A stretch of DNA of 39,750 bases from Xanthomonas sp. (GCF_017163755.1 NZ_JAFIWC010000036.1:1-39750), one strand, 5' to 3'. Positions 30,006 to 39,683 are shown, counted from the first letter of the stretch. Numbers and translations: made by a program. The notes: a model not told the origin generated them from the sequence alone.

Positions 30006-31013
30006 ATGACGCAGACAATCACGGTCATCCGTGGCGATGGCATCGGCCCGGAGATCATGGACGCCACCTTGTTCGTGCTCGACGCGCTGAACGCTGGCCT
30101 GACCTACGAATACGCCGACGCCGGCCTGGTCGCGCTGGAAAAGCACGGCGACCTGCTGCCCGCCACGACCCTGGATTCGATCCGCAAGAACAAGGTGGCG
30201 CTGAAGAGCCCGCTGACCACGCCGGTGGGCGAGGGCTTCAGCTCGATCAACGTGGCCATGCGCCGCCAGTTCGACCTGTACGCCAACGTGCGCCCGGCCA
30301 AGTCGTTCCCGAACACCAAGTCGCGCTTCGGCGACGGCGTGGACCTGATCACCGTGCGCGAGAACACCGAAGGCGCGTACCTGAGCGAGGGTCAGGAAGT
30401 GTCGGCCGACGGCGAGACCGCGGTGTCGATGGCCAAGGTGACCCGCAAGGGTTCCGAGCGCATCGTCCGCTACGCCTTCGAGCTGGCCCGCGCCACCGGC
30501 CGCAAGAAGGTCACCGCGGTGCACAAGGCCAACATCATCAAGTCGACCTCGGGCCTGTTCCTGAAGGTCGCGCGCGAAGTGGCGGCGAACTACCCGGAGA
30601 TCGAGTTCCAGGAAATGATCGTCGACAACGCCTGCATGCAGCTGGTGATGCGGCCGGAGCAGTTCGACATCATCGTCACCACCAACCTGTTCGGCGACAT
30701 CCTGTCGGACCTGTGCGCCGGCCTGGTCGGCGGCCTGGGCCTGGCCCCGGGCGCGAACATCGGCGTGGACGCGGCGATCTTCGAAGCGGTGCACGGCTCG
30801 GCCCCGGACATCGCCGGGCAGGGCAAGGCCAACCCGTGCGCGCTGCTGCTCGGCGCGGCGCAGCTGCTCGACCACATCGGCCAGCCGCAGAACGCCGAGC
30901 GCCTGCGCAAGGCCATCGTCGCCACGCTGGAGGCCAAGGACGGGCTGACCCCGGACCTGGGCGGCAGCGGCAACACCATGGGCTTCGCCAAGGCCATCGC
31001 CACCCGCCTGTAA
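30006..31013 (+). CDS. Isocitrate dehydrogenase, NAD-dependent type
   Basis: This 335-residue beta-decarboxylating dehydrogenase converts isocitrate to 2-oxoglutarate. The isocitrate site SSINVAMRRQFDLYANVRP and VRENTEGAY with the phosphorylatable serine region, and the metal-binding TTNLFGDILSDLCAGLVGG are clear. The coenzyme region HGSAPDIAGQGKANP resembles NAD enzymes rather than the NADP-type. It is the short NAD-linked IDH described in Xanthomonas (homodimeric). Homoisocitrate dehydrogenase or 3-isopropylmalate dehydrogenase are alternatives, less likely from the active-site sequence. A terminator follows 19 bases after the stop. Confidence 0.9.
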   Translation: MTQTITVIRGDGIGPEIMDATLFVLDALNAGLTYEYADAGLVALEKHGDLLPATTLDSIRKNKVALKSPLTTPVGEGFSSINVAMRRQFDLYANVRPAKSFPNTKSRFGDGVDLITVRENTEGAYLSEGQEVSADGETAVSMAKVTRKGSERIVRYAFELARATGRKKVTAVHKANIIKSTSGLFLKVAREVAANYPEIEFQEMIVDNACMQLVMRPEQFDIIVTTNLFGDILSDLCAGLVGGLGLAPGANIGVDAAIFEAVHGSAPDIAGQGKANPCALLLGAAQLLDHIGQPQNAERLRKAIVATLEAKDGLTPDLGGSGNTMGFAKAIATRL

Positions 31014-31032
31014 TCCAGCGCGTGGAAAACAG

Positions 31033-31058
31033 AAAAGGGCGCCGCGAGGCGCCCTTTT
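31033..31058 (+). terminator. Intrinsic terminator after isocitrate dehydrogenase
   Basis: The arms AAAAGGGCGCC (31033-31043) and GGCGCCCTTTT (31048-31058) form an 11-base perfect stem with loop GCGA, ending in TTTT. It is probably used by both strands, because the leftward Bax-inhibitor gene ends nearby at 31141. Confidence 0.88.
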
Positions 31059-31090
31059 CGTTGCCGGACAGGACCGGGACTGCGAAGCTT

Positions 31091-31149
31091 TCCGAGTCCC
31101 GAGTCCCGAGTCCCGAGTCCCGCTCAGTTCCGAGTCCCGCTCAGTTCCG
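31091..31149. repeat. CCCGAGT heptads with a 17-base duplication spanning a stop codon
   Basis: TCCGAGT (31091-31097) is followed by three perfect CCCGAGT units (31098-31118). Two tandem copies of AGTCCCGCTCAGTTCCG (31116-31132 and 31133-31149) overlap the array. The second copy contains the stop codon (TCA, 31141-31143) and last two codons of the leftward Bax-inhibitor gene. The array has therefore grown by copying the 3' end of a gene. Confidence 0.88.
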
Positions 31150-31917
31150 CGACTGCAGCTTCGACAGCAACCGCAGGAACTCCACGTACAGCCACACCAG
31201 CGTGACCATCAGCCCGAACGCGCCGTACCACTCCATGTACTTCGGCGCGCCCTGTTCCACGCCGGTCTCGATGAAGTCGAAGTCCAGCACCAGGTTCAGC
31301 GCCGCCACCACCACCACGAACAGGCTGAACAGGATGCCGACCGTGCCGGAGGCATGGATGAAGGGGATCTGGATGTTGAAGAACCCCAGCACGATCGTCG
31401 CCAGGTAGACCAGGGCGATGCCGCCGGTGGCCGCGACCACGCCGAGCTTGAAGTTCTCGGTGGCCTTGATCAGCCCGGTGCGGTAGGCGAACAGCAGCGC
31501 GAACAGGGTGCCGAAGGTCAGCAGCACCGCCTGCAGCACGATGCCGTTGAAGCGCACCTCGTACATCGCCGAGATCGAGCCGAGGAAGAAGCCTTCCACC
31601 AGCGCATACAGCGGCGCGGTGACCGGCGCCCAGGTCTTCTTGAACGTGGTGATCAGCGCCAGGATGAAGCCGCCGATGGCACCGCCCAGCACGTAGCCGA
31701 TCATGCCCGGCGCGACGACCTCCTTGCCGGCCGCATCGACCGACAGCGACTGGCTCCAGGCGAATGCGGCGGTCAGCACGGTCAGCAACAGCAGGATGCC
31801 GGTCTTGTTGACGGTGCCGTTCAGGGTCATCGCCTGGCTGTCGCGCGAGACCACCGCGCCGCTGCCCAGGTCGAGGAACGTGGAGTCCTTCAAGGCGGGA
31901 TTGCCGCTGCGAATCAT
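31141..31917 (-). CDS. Bax inhibitor-1/YccA family membrane protein
   Basis: This 258-residue inner-membrane protein has seven hydrophobic segments after a ~35-residue soluble start (GILLLLTVLTAAFAW; IGYVLGGAIGGFILALI; PLYALVEGFFLGSIS; and others). EGFFLG and the final charged tail are typical of the BI-1/YccA family, whose bacterial members include the FtsH-interacting YccA. Function here is unproven. ATG 31915-31917 follows AGGGAG on the minus strand. Its stop codon lies inside a 17-base duplication of the heptad array. Confidence 0.9.
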   Translation of the reverse strand: MIRSGNPALKDSTFLDLGSGAVVSRDSQAMTLNGTVNKTGILLLLTVLTAAFAWSQSLSVDAAGKEVVAPGMIGYVLGGAIGGFILALITTFKKTWAPVTAPLYALVEGFFLGSISAMYEVRFNGIVLQAVLLTFGTLFALLFAYRTGLIKATENFKLGVVAATGGIALVYLATIVLGFFNIQIPFIHASGTVGILFSLFVVVVAALNLVLDFDFIETGVEQGAPKYMEWYGAFGLMVTLVWLYVEFLRLLSKLQSRN

Positions 31918-32004
31918 GCTGTTTCTCCCTGTAAATAAGATGGAATCGGCGTTGTCGGCCGCAAGCGCAGAGCATAGCGCAAGCGCCGGTGGCGAAGGTT
32001 GTCG

Positions 32005-32033
32005 TTGACACCGGCGCCCCAGCTTCCCACAAT
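32005..32033 (+). promoter_or_regulatory. Promoter of the tRNA cluster
   Basis: A perfect TTGACA (32005-32010) and CACAAT (32028-32033) are separated by exactly 17 bases. They sit 41 bases upstream of tRNA-Pro. It probably drives the five tRNAs to the terminator at 32539 or beyond. Confidence 0.7.
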
Positions 32034-32074
32034 AGCCGACCTTTCCGGCCCTGTGTCGCGAGGGTTTGTTCCGC

Positions 32075-32151
32075 CGGGGTATAGCGCAGTCTGGTAGCGC
32101 GCCTGCTTTGGGAGCAGGATGTCGGGGGTTCGAATCCCTCTACCCCGACCA
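32075..32151 (+). tRNA. tRNA-Pro (TGG)
   Basis: The acceptor stem CGGGGTA/TACCCCG closes a full cloverleaf. The anticodon stem CCTGC/GCAGG carries loop TTTGGGA, giving anticodon TGG. CCA is encoded (32149-32151). It is first in the cluster. Confidence 0.97.
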
Positions 32152-32195
32152 ATCCGATATCCAATGGCGGAGAGGAATGCGACAATCCGGCCCGG

Positions 32196-32272
32196 GCGCC
32201 CGTAGCTCAACCGGATAGAGCACCGGCCTTCTAAGCCGGCGGTTACAGGTTCGATTCCTGTCGGGCGCGCCA
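32196..32272 (+). tRNA. tRNA-Arg (TCT)
   Basis: The acceptor stem is GCGCCCG/CGGGCGC. The anticodon stem CCGGC/GCCGG with loop CTTCTAA gives anticodon TCT (AGA/AGG codons, rare in this GC-rich genome). CCA is encoded at the end. Confidence 0.97.
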
Positions 32273-32309
32273 TCACCGGCGCCGGACGGGACGTTGCAAA
32301 GCTTCAATG

Positions 32310-32386
32310 GTGGCTGTAGCTCAGTTGGTTAGAGTACTGGATTGTGATTCCAGATGTCGGGGGTTCGAGTCCCCTCAGCCACCCCA
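32310..32386 (+). tRNA. tRNA-His (GTG)
   Basis: The acceptor stem GTGGCTG/CAGCCAC has an extra G at 32309 that can serve as the G-1 typical of tRNA-His, opposite C at 32383. The anticodon stem CTGGA/TCCAG with loop TTGTGAT gives GTG. CCA is encoded. Confidence 0.97.
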
Positions 32387-32457
32387 ATTCGCGTCATCCC
32401 CGTTCGCGGGGCTTGCAGTAGGATGATTGACCGCATACACTATGCGACCAGTTTTCG

Positions 32458-32533
32458 GGGCCGTTAGCTCAGTTGGTAGAGCAGTTGACTCTTAATCAAT
32501 AGGTCCAAGGTTCGAATCCTTGACGGCCCACCA
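32458..32533 (+). tRNA. tRNA-Lys (CTT)
   Basis: The acceptor stem is GGGCCGT/ACGGCCC. The anticodon loop CTCTTAA gives CTT. CCA is encoded, and a strong terminator follows. Confidence 0.95.
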
Positions 32534-32538
32534 AACAG

Positions 32539-32567
32539 AAGGCACCTGCTCCGGCAGGTGCCTTTTT
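32539..32567 (+). terminator. Intrinsic terminator after tRNA-Lys
   Basis: The 11-base perfect stem AAGGCACCTGC (32539-32549) / GCAGGTGCCTT (32554-32564) with loop TCCG is followed by further T residues to 32567. It should stop the first four tRNAs, so tRNA-Leu probably has read-through or its own promoter. Confidence 0.92.
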
Positions 32568-32621
32568 CTTTGCTGGCAGGCCTGCAACAATGTGCCGGCA
32601 CAGGCGCTCCGGGCGCTCGAT

Positions 32622-32706
32622 GCGAAAGTGGCGGAATTGGTAGACGCCCTGGTTTTAGGTACCAGTGCCGCAAGGCGTAGGGGTTCGAGTCCCCTCTTTC
32701 GCACCA
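32622..32706 (+). tRNA. tRNA-Leu (TAG)
   Basis: This class II tRNA of 85 bases has acceptor stem GCGAAAG/CTTTCGC. The anticodon stem CTGGT/ACCAG with loop TTTAGGT gives TAG. A long variable arm (TGCCGCAAGGCG) is present, and CCA is encoded. It lies after the terminator. Confidence 0.96.
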
Positions 32707-32930
32707 TTCAGGTCTGCGCCGGCGGCTTCGCACGCGTCGCACGCGCCACGCGACCCGGCGCCGATACAGCGGCCCTCCGGGCCGGCGCTACGCCCTTGCC
32801 CCGCGCCGCTGGCAGGCGCCGCCGGAATCGGCGAAACTATCCGGCTGCGGCGGCCGTGCGTGCCCGCGTAAACCCGTATCTTCTATATCGTGCCGAGAGC
32901 CGTTTCGGGCTCCCGGTGGCAGGAGTCCAC

Positions 32931-34226
32931 ATGCAAGCTTCGATCGAAACCACCGGTACCCTGGAACGGCGCCTGACTTTCACCCTGCCGGAGGATCGCC
33001 TGCAAACCCATATCGGCGGGCGCCTGCGCGAGGTCGCGCGCACCGCGCGGATCAAGGGTTTCCGTCCCGGCAAGATCCCGGCCAAGGTGATCGAGCAGCG
33101 CTTCGGCCCGCAGATCCGCGCCGAGGCGATGGACGGCCTGCTGCGCGAGACCTTCGACTCGGCGGTGCGCGAGCATTCGCTGCGCCTGGCCGGCAACCCG
33201 CGCATCGACCGCGCCGGCGACAGCGAGCTCGAGTTCGTCGCCACCTTCGAAGTGGTGCCGGACTTCGGCGACATCGACGTGTCCACGCTGCAGGTGACCC
33301 GCCACACCGCCGAGGTCACCGAGGCGGACATCGAGCAGATGATCGAGAACCTGCGCCTGCAGCGCCGCACCTGGCAGCCCGCCGGGCGTCCGGCGCAGGA
33401 AGGCGACCTGGTGACGCTGGAGACCTGGTCGCAGGCCGGCGACGAGCGCCTGCCCGCCGAGGGCGTGGAGAAGGGCAGCAGCGTGATCGGCTCCGGGGTG
33501 ATGTTCCCGGCGATCGAGCAGGGCCTGGTCGGCCTGTCCAAGGACGAGGAAAAGACGCTGACGGTCGATTTCCCGGCCGACTGGCGCGTGCCGCAGCTGG
33601 CCGGCAAGCAGGTCCAGGTGCACGTCAAGGCGGTCGAAGTGGCCGCGCCAGTGCTGCCGGAGGTCGACAAGGACTTCATCAAGAGCTTCGGTGTGAAGAG
33701 CGGCGACGCCGAGCAGTTCCGCAAGGACATCCGCGTCAACCTGGAGCGCGAGCTCAAGGGCGCGCTGATGAACCGCCTGCGCCGCGAGGTCGGCGAGCAG
33801 CTGATCGCCGCCTACGCGTCGGTCGAGATGCCGCCGCGGCTGGTCGAGAACGAGGCGCGTTCGATGCTGGCGCAGCAGGTCGAGCAGCTGCGCCGCAGCG
33901 GCCGCAACCCCGGCGAAGTGCCCGCCGACGCCCACCAGGGCTTCATGGACGCGGCGCGCAAGCGCGTGCTGGTCGGCCTGCTGGTCGGCGAGGTGGCGCG
34001 CCGCAACGAGCTGCGCCTGGACCCGAAGCGGGTCACCGAGACCCTGCGCCTGATCGCCTCGACCTACGAAGAGCCCGAGCAGGTCATTGAGATGTACCGC
34101 AACGATCCCCAATTGATGGGAGGACTGCAGAGTCGGGTGATGGAAGAGCAGGTGATCGACTGGATCGCCGAGCGCGCCCAGCACACCGAACAGGCGATGA
34201 CGTTCCAGGACGCCATCCGGCAGTAA
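32931..34226 (+). CDS. tig: Trigger factor, ribosome-associated chaperone and prolyl isomerase
   Basis: This 431-residue chaperone binds nascent chains at the ribosome exit via the N-terminal domain, where GFRPGKIP (43-50) is the ribosome-docking signature. A FKBP-type PPIase domain (about 150-245) and a C-terminal chaperone domain follow. The length equals the E. coli protein (432). AGGAG (32921-32925) sits 5 bases before the ATG. A longer open frame runs back through tRNA-Leu and is not coding. It heads the tig-clpP-clpX-lon-hupB block. Its stop codon is inside the first unit of a triple repeat. The 32707-32930 gap shows only a hairpin GAGCC/GGCTC near 32896-32912 and no clear promoter. Confidence 0.96.
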   Translation: MQASIETTGTLERRLTFTLPEDRLQTHIGGRLREVARTARIKGFRPGKIPAKVIEQRFGPQIRAEAMDGLLRETFDSAVREHSLRLAGNPRIDRAGDSELEFVATFEVVPDFGDIDVSTLQVTRHTAEVTEADIEQMIENLRLQRRTWQPAGRPAQEGDLVTLETWSQAGDERLPAEGVEKGSSVIGSGVMFPAIEQGLVGLSKDEEKTLTVDFPADWRVPQLAGKQVQVHVKAVEVAAPVLPEVDKDFIKSFGVKSGDAEQFRKDIRVNLERELKGALMNRLRREVGEQLIAAYASVEMPPRLVENEARSMLAQQVEQLRRSGRNPGEVPADAHQGFMDAARKRVLVGLLVGEVARRNELRLDPKRVTETLRLIASTYEEPEQVIEMYRNDPQLMGGLQSRVMEEQVIDWIAERAQHTEQAMTFQDAIRQ

Positions 34227-34371
34227 GGCGAGTCCTTCGCTAGAGCCCGCACGTTCCGTGTGCGGGGATTCAGGTAAGGCGAGTCCCTCGCAAGAGCCCG
34301 CACATCCGTGTGCGGGGATTCAGAAAGGCGAGTCCCTCGCAAGAGCCCGCACATCCGTGTGCGGGGATTCA
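34225..34371 (+). repeat. Triple 49-51-bp tandem repeat between tig and clpP
   Basis: There are three units: 34225-34275, 34276-34324 and 34325-34371. Each starts AAGGCGAGTCC and ends CGGGGATTCA. Each contains two potential RNA hairpins: GCGAG-tcc-CTCGC and CCCGCACA-tccg-TGTGCGGG (unit 1 has variants). Unit 1 begins within the tig stop codon TAA. The units are more alike in their second half. No T-tract follows, so they look like transcribed spacer structures rather than plain terminators. Confidence 0.9.
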
Positions 34372-34393
34372 ACTAATCAGTAGGAGTTCCCGC

Positions 34394-35020
34394 GTGGACA
34401 ATGTGACCAAGGCGTTGAATCTGGTTCCGATGGTGGTCGAGCAGACCAGCCGCGGCGAGCGCGCCTACGACATCTATTCGCGTCTGTTGAAGGAGCGGCT
34501 GATCTTCCTGGTCGGCCCGATCGACGACCACATGGCCAACGTGGTCGTCGCCCAGCTGCTGTTCCTGGAAGCGGACAATCCGGAAAAGGACATCAGCATC
34601 TACATCAACTCGCCGGGCGGCGTGGTCACCGCCGGCATGGCGATCTACGACACCATGCAGTACATCAAGCCGGACGTGAGCACGATCTGCGTCGGCCAGG
34701 CCGCCAGCATGGGCGCGCTGCTGCTGGCCTCGGGCGCGGCCGGCAAGCGCTACGCGCTGCCGAACTCGCGGGTGATGATCCACCAGCCGCTGGGCGGCTT
34801 CCAGGGCCAGGCCACCGACATCGACATCCACGCGCGCGAGATCCTGACCCTGCGCGCGCGGCTGAACGAGATCCTGGCCAAGCACACCGGCCAGTCGCTG
34901 GAGACCATCGCCCGCGACACCGAACGCGACAACTTCAAGAGCTCCGTCGATGCCCAGGCCTACGGCCTCATCGACCAGGTGCTGGAACGCCGTCCGGAAG
35001 AGTCCATCCAGCCGGCATAA
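34394..35020 (+). CDS. clpP: ATP-dependent Clp protease proteolytic subunit
   Basis: This 208-residue serine protease forms the ClpXP/ClpAP barrel. The catalytic triad is Ser105 ([10 protein letters not shown]), His130 (MIHQPLGG) and Asp179 (TERDNFKS). Start GTG at 34394 has TAGGAG 7 bases upstream and gives the family start [18 protein letters not shown]. Propeptide processing is expected near residue 15. It follows tig across the triple repeat and precedes clpX by 128 bases. Confidence 0.96.
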   Translation: MDNVTKALNLVPMVVEQTSRGERAYDIYSRLLKERLIFLVGPIDDHMANVVVAQLLFLEADNPEKDISIYINSPGGVVTAGMAIYDTMQYIKPDVSTICVGQAASMGALLLASGAAGKRYALPNSRVMIHQPLGGFQGQATDIDIHAREILTLRARLNEILAKHTGQSLETIARDTERDNFKSSVDAQAYGLIDQVLERRPEESIQPA

Positions 35021-35054
35021 GGCTTGCATGTACTGCAAAACGTGGCGTATTCCG

Positions 35055-35099
35055 CAGGGCCGGGGTCGGGCTAGCGTCCTCCCGGCCCTGTGCTATTCT
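35055..35099 (+). promoter_or_regulatory. Hairpin and candidate extended -10 promoter between clpP and clpX
   Basis: A perfect 10-base inverted repeat CAGGGCCGGG (35055-35064) / CCCGGCCCTG (35081-35090) has a 16-base loop. It is followed at once by TGCTATTCT (35091-35099), which reads as an extended -10 box (TG-N-TATTCT). The hairpin has no T-tract, so attenuation or RNA processing is as likely as termination. No -35 is clear. Confidence 0.4.
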
Positions 35100-35148
35100 C
35101 GAAATCGAACCCCCGTTCATCGGGTGGGGTAACTGGGTAAGCGAAGCA

Positions 35149-36435
<1,287 letters not shown>

Positions 36436-36519
36436 AGCGGAGGTGACGCCGGAGGACCGCGTCCGCGTGCCTCCCGGAGCCAGCTAAGCGGTTGAAACCA
36501 AAGGGGCTTGTCCGGTCCC

Positions 36520-36548
36520 CTTGCATCGTCCAGCCGATGGCCCCATAA
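36520..36548 (+). promoter_or_regulatory. Candidate sigma-32 (heat-shock) promoter of lon
   Basis: CTTGCAT (36520-36526) and CCCCATAA (36541-36548) are separated by 14 bases. This agrees with the sigma-32 consensus CTTGAAA, N11-16, CCCCATNT, with two mismatches in the first box and one in the second. It lies about 55 bases before the lon ATG. The lon gene is a known heat-shock gene in E. coli. The -10 box is embedded in the terminator-like hairpin at 36533-36567. Confidence 0.55.
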
Positions 36549-36567
36549 CGGGGCCATCGGCATTTTT
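36533..36567 (+). terminator. Terminator-like hairpin downstream of clpX
   Basis: A 12-base perfect stem GCCGATGGCCCC (36533-36544) / GGGGCCATCGGC (36550-36561) has loop ATAAC and is followed by ATTTTTA. It looks like an intrinsic terminator for the clpP-clpX transcript, 98 bases after the clpX stop. It overlaps the candidate lon promoter. Confidence 0.75.
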
Positions 36568-36602
36568 ATGCCCCGCAAACCGCATCCCACATCGGAGCCC
36601 TC

Positions 36603-39071
36603 ATGGCCCAGTCCAAATCCGAAGTCCTCGATCTGCCGGTCCTGCCGCTGCGCGACGTCGTGGTCTTCCCGCACATGGTCATCCCGTTGTTCGTCGGCCG
36701 CGACAAGTCCATGCGCGCGCTCGAGCACGCGATGGAAGCCGACAAGCGCATCCTGCTGGTCGCGCAGAAGTCCGCCGAAACCGACGACCCGGTGGCCGCC
36801 GACCTGTACAACGTCGGCACGCTGGCGCAGGTGCTGCAACTGCTGAAGCTGCCCGACGGCACCATCAAGGTGCTGGTCGAAGGCCTGTCGCGCGTGAGCG
36901 TGGACAAGGTGGTCGAGCGCGACGGCGCGCTGCAGGGCGAAGGCAGCGAGATCGACGCCGCCGAATCGCGCGAGGAGCGCGAGGTCGAGGCGATCGCGCG
37001 CTCGCTGATGTCGCTGTTCGAGCAGTACGTCAAGACCAACCGCAAGCTGCCGCCGGAACTGCTGCAGACCCTGTCCGGCATCGACGAGCCCGGCCGCCTG
37101 GCCGACACCATCGCCGCGCACATCGGCGTGCGCCTGTCCGACAAGCAGCGCCTGCTGGAGACGCTGGAAGTCGGCGAGCGCCTGGAGATGCTGGTCGGCC
37201 TGGTCGACGGCGAGATCGACGTGCAGCAGCTGGAGAAGCGCATCCGCGGCCGGGTCAAGTCGCAGATGGAGAAGAGCCAGCGCGAGTACTACCTCAACGA
37301 GCAGATGAAGGCGATCCAGAAGGAACTGGGCGACCTCGACGACGCGCCGGGCGAGCTGGAGGAACTGGCGCGCAAGGTCGCCGAGGCCGGCATGCCCAAG
37401 GCGGTGGAGACCAAGGCCAAGGCCGAGCTCAACAAGCTCAAGCAGATGTCGCCGATGTCCGCCGAGGCGGCGGTGGTGCGCAACTACCTGGACTGGCTGC
37501 TCGGCGTGCCGTGGAACAAGCGCAGCAAGGTGCGCAAGGACCTGAAGGTCGCGCAGGAGACCCTGGACGCGGACCATTACGGCCTGGACAAGGTCAAGGA
37601 ACGCATCCTCGAGTACCTCGCGGTGCAATCGCGGGTCAAGCAGATGAAGGGCCCGATCCTGTGCCTGGTCGGCCCGCCCGGCGTGGGCAAGACCTCGCTC
37701 GGCCAGTCGATCGCCAAGGCGACCAACCGCAAGTTCGTGCGCATGTCGCTCGGCGGCGTGCGCGACGAGGCGGAGATCCGCGGGCATCGCCGCACCTACG
37801 TGGGCTCCATGCCGGGCCGCATCGTGCAGAACCTCAACAAGGTCGGCAGCAAGAACCCGCTGTTCGTGCTCGACGAGATCGACAAGATGTCGATGGACTT
37901 CCGCGGCGATCCCTCGTCGGCGCTGCTGGAAGTGCTCGATCCGGAGCAGAACAACGCGTTCAACGACCACTACCTGGAAGTGGACCTGGACCTGTCCGAA
38001 GTGATGTTCGTGGCCACGTCCAACTCGCTGAACATCCCCGGGCCGCTGCTCGACCGCATGGAGGTGATCCGCATCCCGGGTTACACCGAGGACGAGAAGC
38101 TCAACATCGCCATGCGCTACCTGGTGCCCAAGCAGTTGAAGGCCAACGGCCTGAAGGGCAACGAGCTGGAGATCGCCTCCGACGCGATCGCCGACATCGT
38201 GCGCTACTACACCCGCGAATCGGGCGTGCGCAACCTGGAACGCGAGATCGCCAAGATCTGCCGCAAGGTGGTCAAGGAGATCGCGCTGGCCGGGCCGCTG
38301 GCGGTGCCGGCCAAGAAGGCGGCGCCGAAGAAGGGCGCCATCGCGCGCAAGGAGAAGCCGCGGGTCAGCGTCAACGGCAAGAACCTGGACAAGTACCTGG
38401 GTGTGCGCCGCTTCGATTTCGGTCGCGCCGAGGAGCAGAACGAGGTCGGCTTGGTCACCGGGCTGGCGTGGACCGAGGTCGGCGGCGACCTGCTGCAGAT
38501 CGAATCGACGCTGGTCCCGGGCAAGGGCGCGGTGATCCTGACCGGCCAGCTCGGCGACGTGATGAAGGAATCGGCGTCGGCGGCGCTGTCGGTGGTGCGC
38601 TCGCGCGCCGAGGTGCTCGGCATCGAGGTCGACTTCCTGCAGAAGCACGACGTGCATCTGCACGTGCCCGATGGCGCCACGCCCAAGGACGGCCCCAGCG
38701 CGGGCATCGCGATGGTGACGTCGCTGGTGTCGATGCTGACCAAGGTGCCGGTCAAGGCCGACGTGGCGATGACCGGCGAGATCACCCTGCGCGGGCGCGT
38801 GTCGGCGATCGGCGGGCTGAAGGAGAAGCTGCTGGCGGCGCTGCGCGGCGGCATCCGCACGGTGATCATCCCGGAGGAGAATCGCAAGGACCTGTCGGAC
38901 ATTCCGGACAACGTGACCCGCGATCTGAAGATCGTGCCGGTGAAGTGGATCGACGAAGTGCTGGATCTGGCGCTGGAGCGCCCGCTCGGTCCGAAGGCGC
39001 CCGCCAACGGCGAGCAGGCGCCGGCGCGGCGCAAGTCCAAAGCATCCTCGACCGCGCGCGTCAAGCACTGA
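36603..39071 (+). CDS. lon: ATP-dependent Lon protease
   Basis: This 822-residue AAA+ protease degrades misfolded and regulatory proteins. The N-terminal LON domain (about 10-205) begins [23 protein letters not shown]. Walker A is GPPGVGKT and Walker B is [11 protein letters not shown]. The catalytic dyad is Ser699 ([10 protein letters not shown]) and Lys742 (GLKEKLLAA). A Lys/Ala/Pro-rich stretch at about 567-586 ([10 protein letters not shown]) and a basic C-terminal tail account for most of the extra length over E. coli Lon (784). GGAG lies 5 bases before the ATG. Confidence 0.97.
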   Translation: MAQSKSEVLDLPVLPLRDVVVFPHMVIPLFVGRDKSMRALEHAMEADKRILLVAQKSAETDDPVAADLYNVGTLAQVLQLLKLPDGTIKVLVEGLSRVSVDKVVERDGALQGEGSEIDAAESREEREVEAIARSLMSLFEQYVKTNRKLPPELLQTLSGIDEPGRLADTIAAHIGVRLSDKQRLLETLEVGERLEMLVGLVDGEIDVQQLEKRIRGRVKSQMEKSQREYYLNEQMKAIQKELGDLDDAPGELEELARKVAEAGMPKAVETKAKAELNKLKQMSPMSAEAAVVRNYLDWLLGVPWNKRSKVRKDLKVAQETLDADHYGLDKVKERILEYLAVQSRVKQMKGPILCLVGPPGVGKTSLGQSIAKATNRKFVRMSLGGVRDEAEIRGHRRTYVGSMPGRIVQNLNKVGSKNPLFVLDEIDKMSMDFRGDPSSALLEVLDPEQNNAFNDHYLEVDLDLSEVMFVATSNSLNIPGPLLDRMEVIRIPGYTEDEKLNIAMRYLVPKQLKANGLKGNELEIASDAIADIVRYYTRESGVRNLEREIAKICRKVVKEIALAGPLAVPAKKAAPKKGAIARKEKPRVSVNGKNLDKYLGVRRFDFGRAEEQNEVGLVTGLAWTEVGGDLLQIESTLVPGKGAVILTGQLGDVMKESASAALSVVRSRAEVLGIEVDFLQKHDVHLHVPDGATPKDGPSAGIAMVTSLVSMLTKVPVKADVAMTGEITLRGRVSAIGGLKEKLLAALRGGIRTVIIPEENRKDLSDIPDNVTRDLKIVPVKWIDEVLDLALERPLGPKAPANGEQAPARRKSKASSTARVKH

Positions 39072-39131
39072 AACGTCCTGAACCGCGGCCGCGCTATCGG
39101 CCGAAACCCGCGTCATTGCTGGCTTTTCAGC

Positions 39132-39160
39132 TTGCGCGGGTGCAGGGCCGCTGGTATAAA
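39132..39160 (+). promoter_or_regulatory. Candidate promoter of hupB
   Basis: TTGCGC (39132-39137), a 17-base spacer and TATAAA (39155-39160) preceded by TGG (extended -10) form a good sigma-70 promoter. It gives a leader of about 130 bases before the HU start. Confidence 0.65.
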
Positions 39161-39208
39161 AGCACGACTTGCGAGCACCGCAACAGGGCGTGCTTGGTAG
39201 TAAGTGTC

Positions 39209-39253
39209 CATCGGGGCCTCGCTCAGCGAGGCGGGTTCAGCCCACGTCCCGAT
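39209..39253 (+). promoter_or_regulatory. Structured leader of hupB
   Basis: An outer stem ATCGGG (39210-39215) / CCCGAT (39248-39253) encloses a strong hairpin GCCTCGC (39216-39222) / GCGAGGC (39226-39232) and a weak GGG/CCC hairpin (39233-39235, 39241-39243). It resembles a three-way junction in the 5' leader. No known riboswitch or ribosomal-leader family is recognised. Confidence 0.45.
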
Positions 39254-39296
39254 CCTCAATTTCGCGGTTTTCTGCCGCACACGGAGTCACTAAGAA

Positions 39297-39569
39297 ATGA
39301 ATAAAGCCGAATTGATCGACTGCATCGCCGCCGCTGCGGATATCTCCAAGGCTGAAGCCGGCCGCGCCGTCGACGCCGTCGTGTCCGAAGTCACCAAGGC
39401 GCTGAAGAAGGGCGACAGCGTGACGCTGGTGGGCTTCGGTACCTTCCAGGTGCGCGACCGTGCCGAGCGTACCGGCCGCAACCCGAAGACCGGCGACTCG
39501 ATCAAGATCGCGGCCTCGAAGAATCCGACCTTCAAGGCTGGCAAAGCGCTGAAGGATGCCGTAAACTAA
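39297..39569 (+). CDS. hupB: DNA-binding protein HU
   Basis: This 90-residue histone-like protein bends and compacts DNA as a dimer. [20 protein letters not shown] begins the helical dimer domain. The family signature [18 protein letters not shown] carries the DNA-binding arm with Arg and Pro. The C-terminal [18 protein letters not shown] is typical. Downstream of lon is the usual position of hupB in proteobacteria. A Cys at residue 9 is less usual. Confidence 0.96.
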   Translation: MNKAELIDCIAAAADISKAEAGRAVDAVVSEVTKALKKGDSVTLVGFGTFQVRDRAERTGRNPKTGDSIKIAASKNPTFKAGKALKDAVN

Positions 39570-39580
39570 TCGACTCGCTA

Positions 39581-39655
39581 GGGTGCTTAGCTCAGCGGTA
39601 GAGCGTCTCCTTTACACGGAGAGGGTCGGGGGTTCGAAACCCTCAGCACCCACCA
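39581..39655 (+). tRNA. tRNA-Val (TAC)
   Basis: The acceptor stem is GGGTGCT/AGCACCC. The anticodon stem TCTCC/GGAGA with loop TTTACAC gives TAC. CCA is encoded (39653-39655). It starts 11 bases after the hupB stop, so it is probably processed from the hupB transcript. Confidence 0.97.
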
Positions 39656-39683
39656 GAGCACCGAGCGACAAGTTTCAAAACGC

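Noticed and set aside
32520-32930. N-terminal extension of trigger factor
   Set aside because: It would translate tRNA-Leu; AGGAG before the ATG at 32931 and the family length fix the start.
34225-34371. Triple repeat as a CRISPR array
   Set aside because: The units are directly adjacent with no unique spacers, and no cas genes are present.
36491-36524. GTTGAAA with CCCCTTGC as the sigma-32 promoter of lon
   Set aside because: The spacer is 19 bases, too long for sigma-32; the pair at 36520-36548 fits better.
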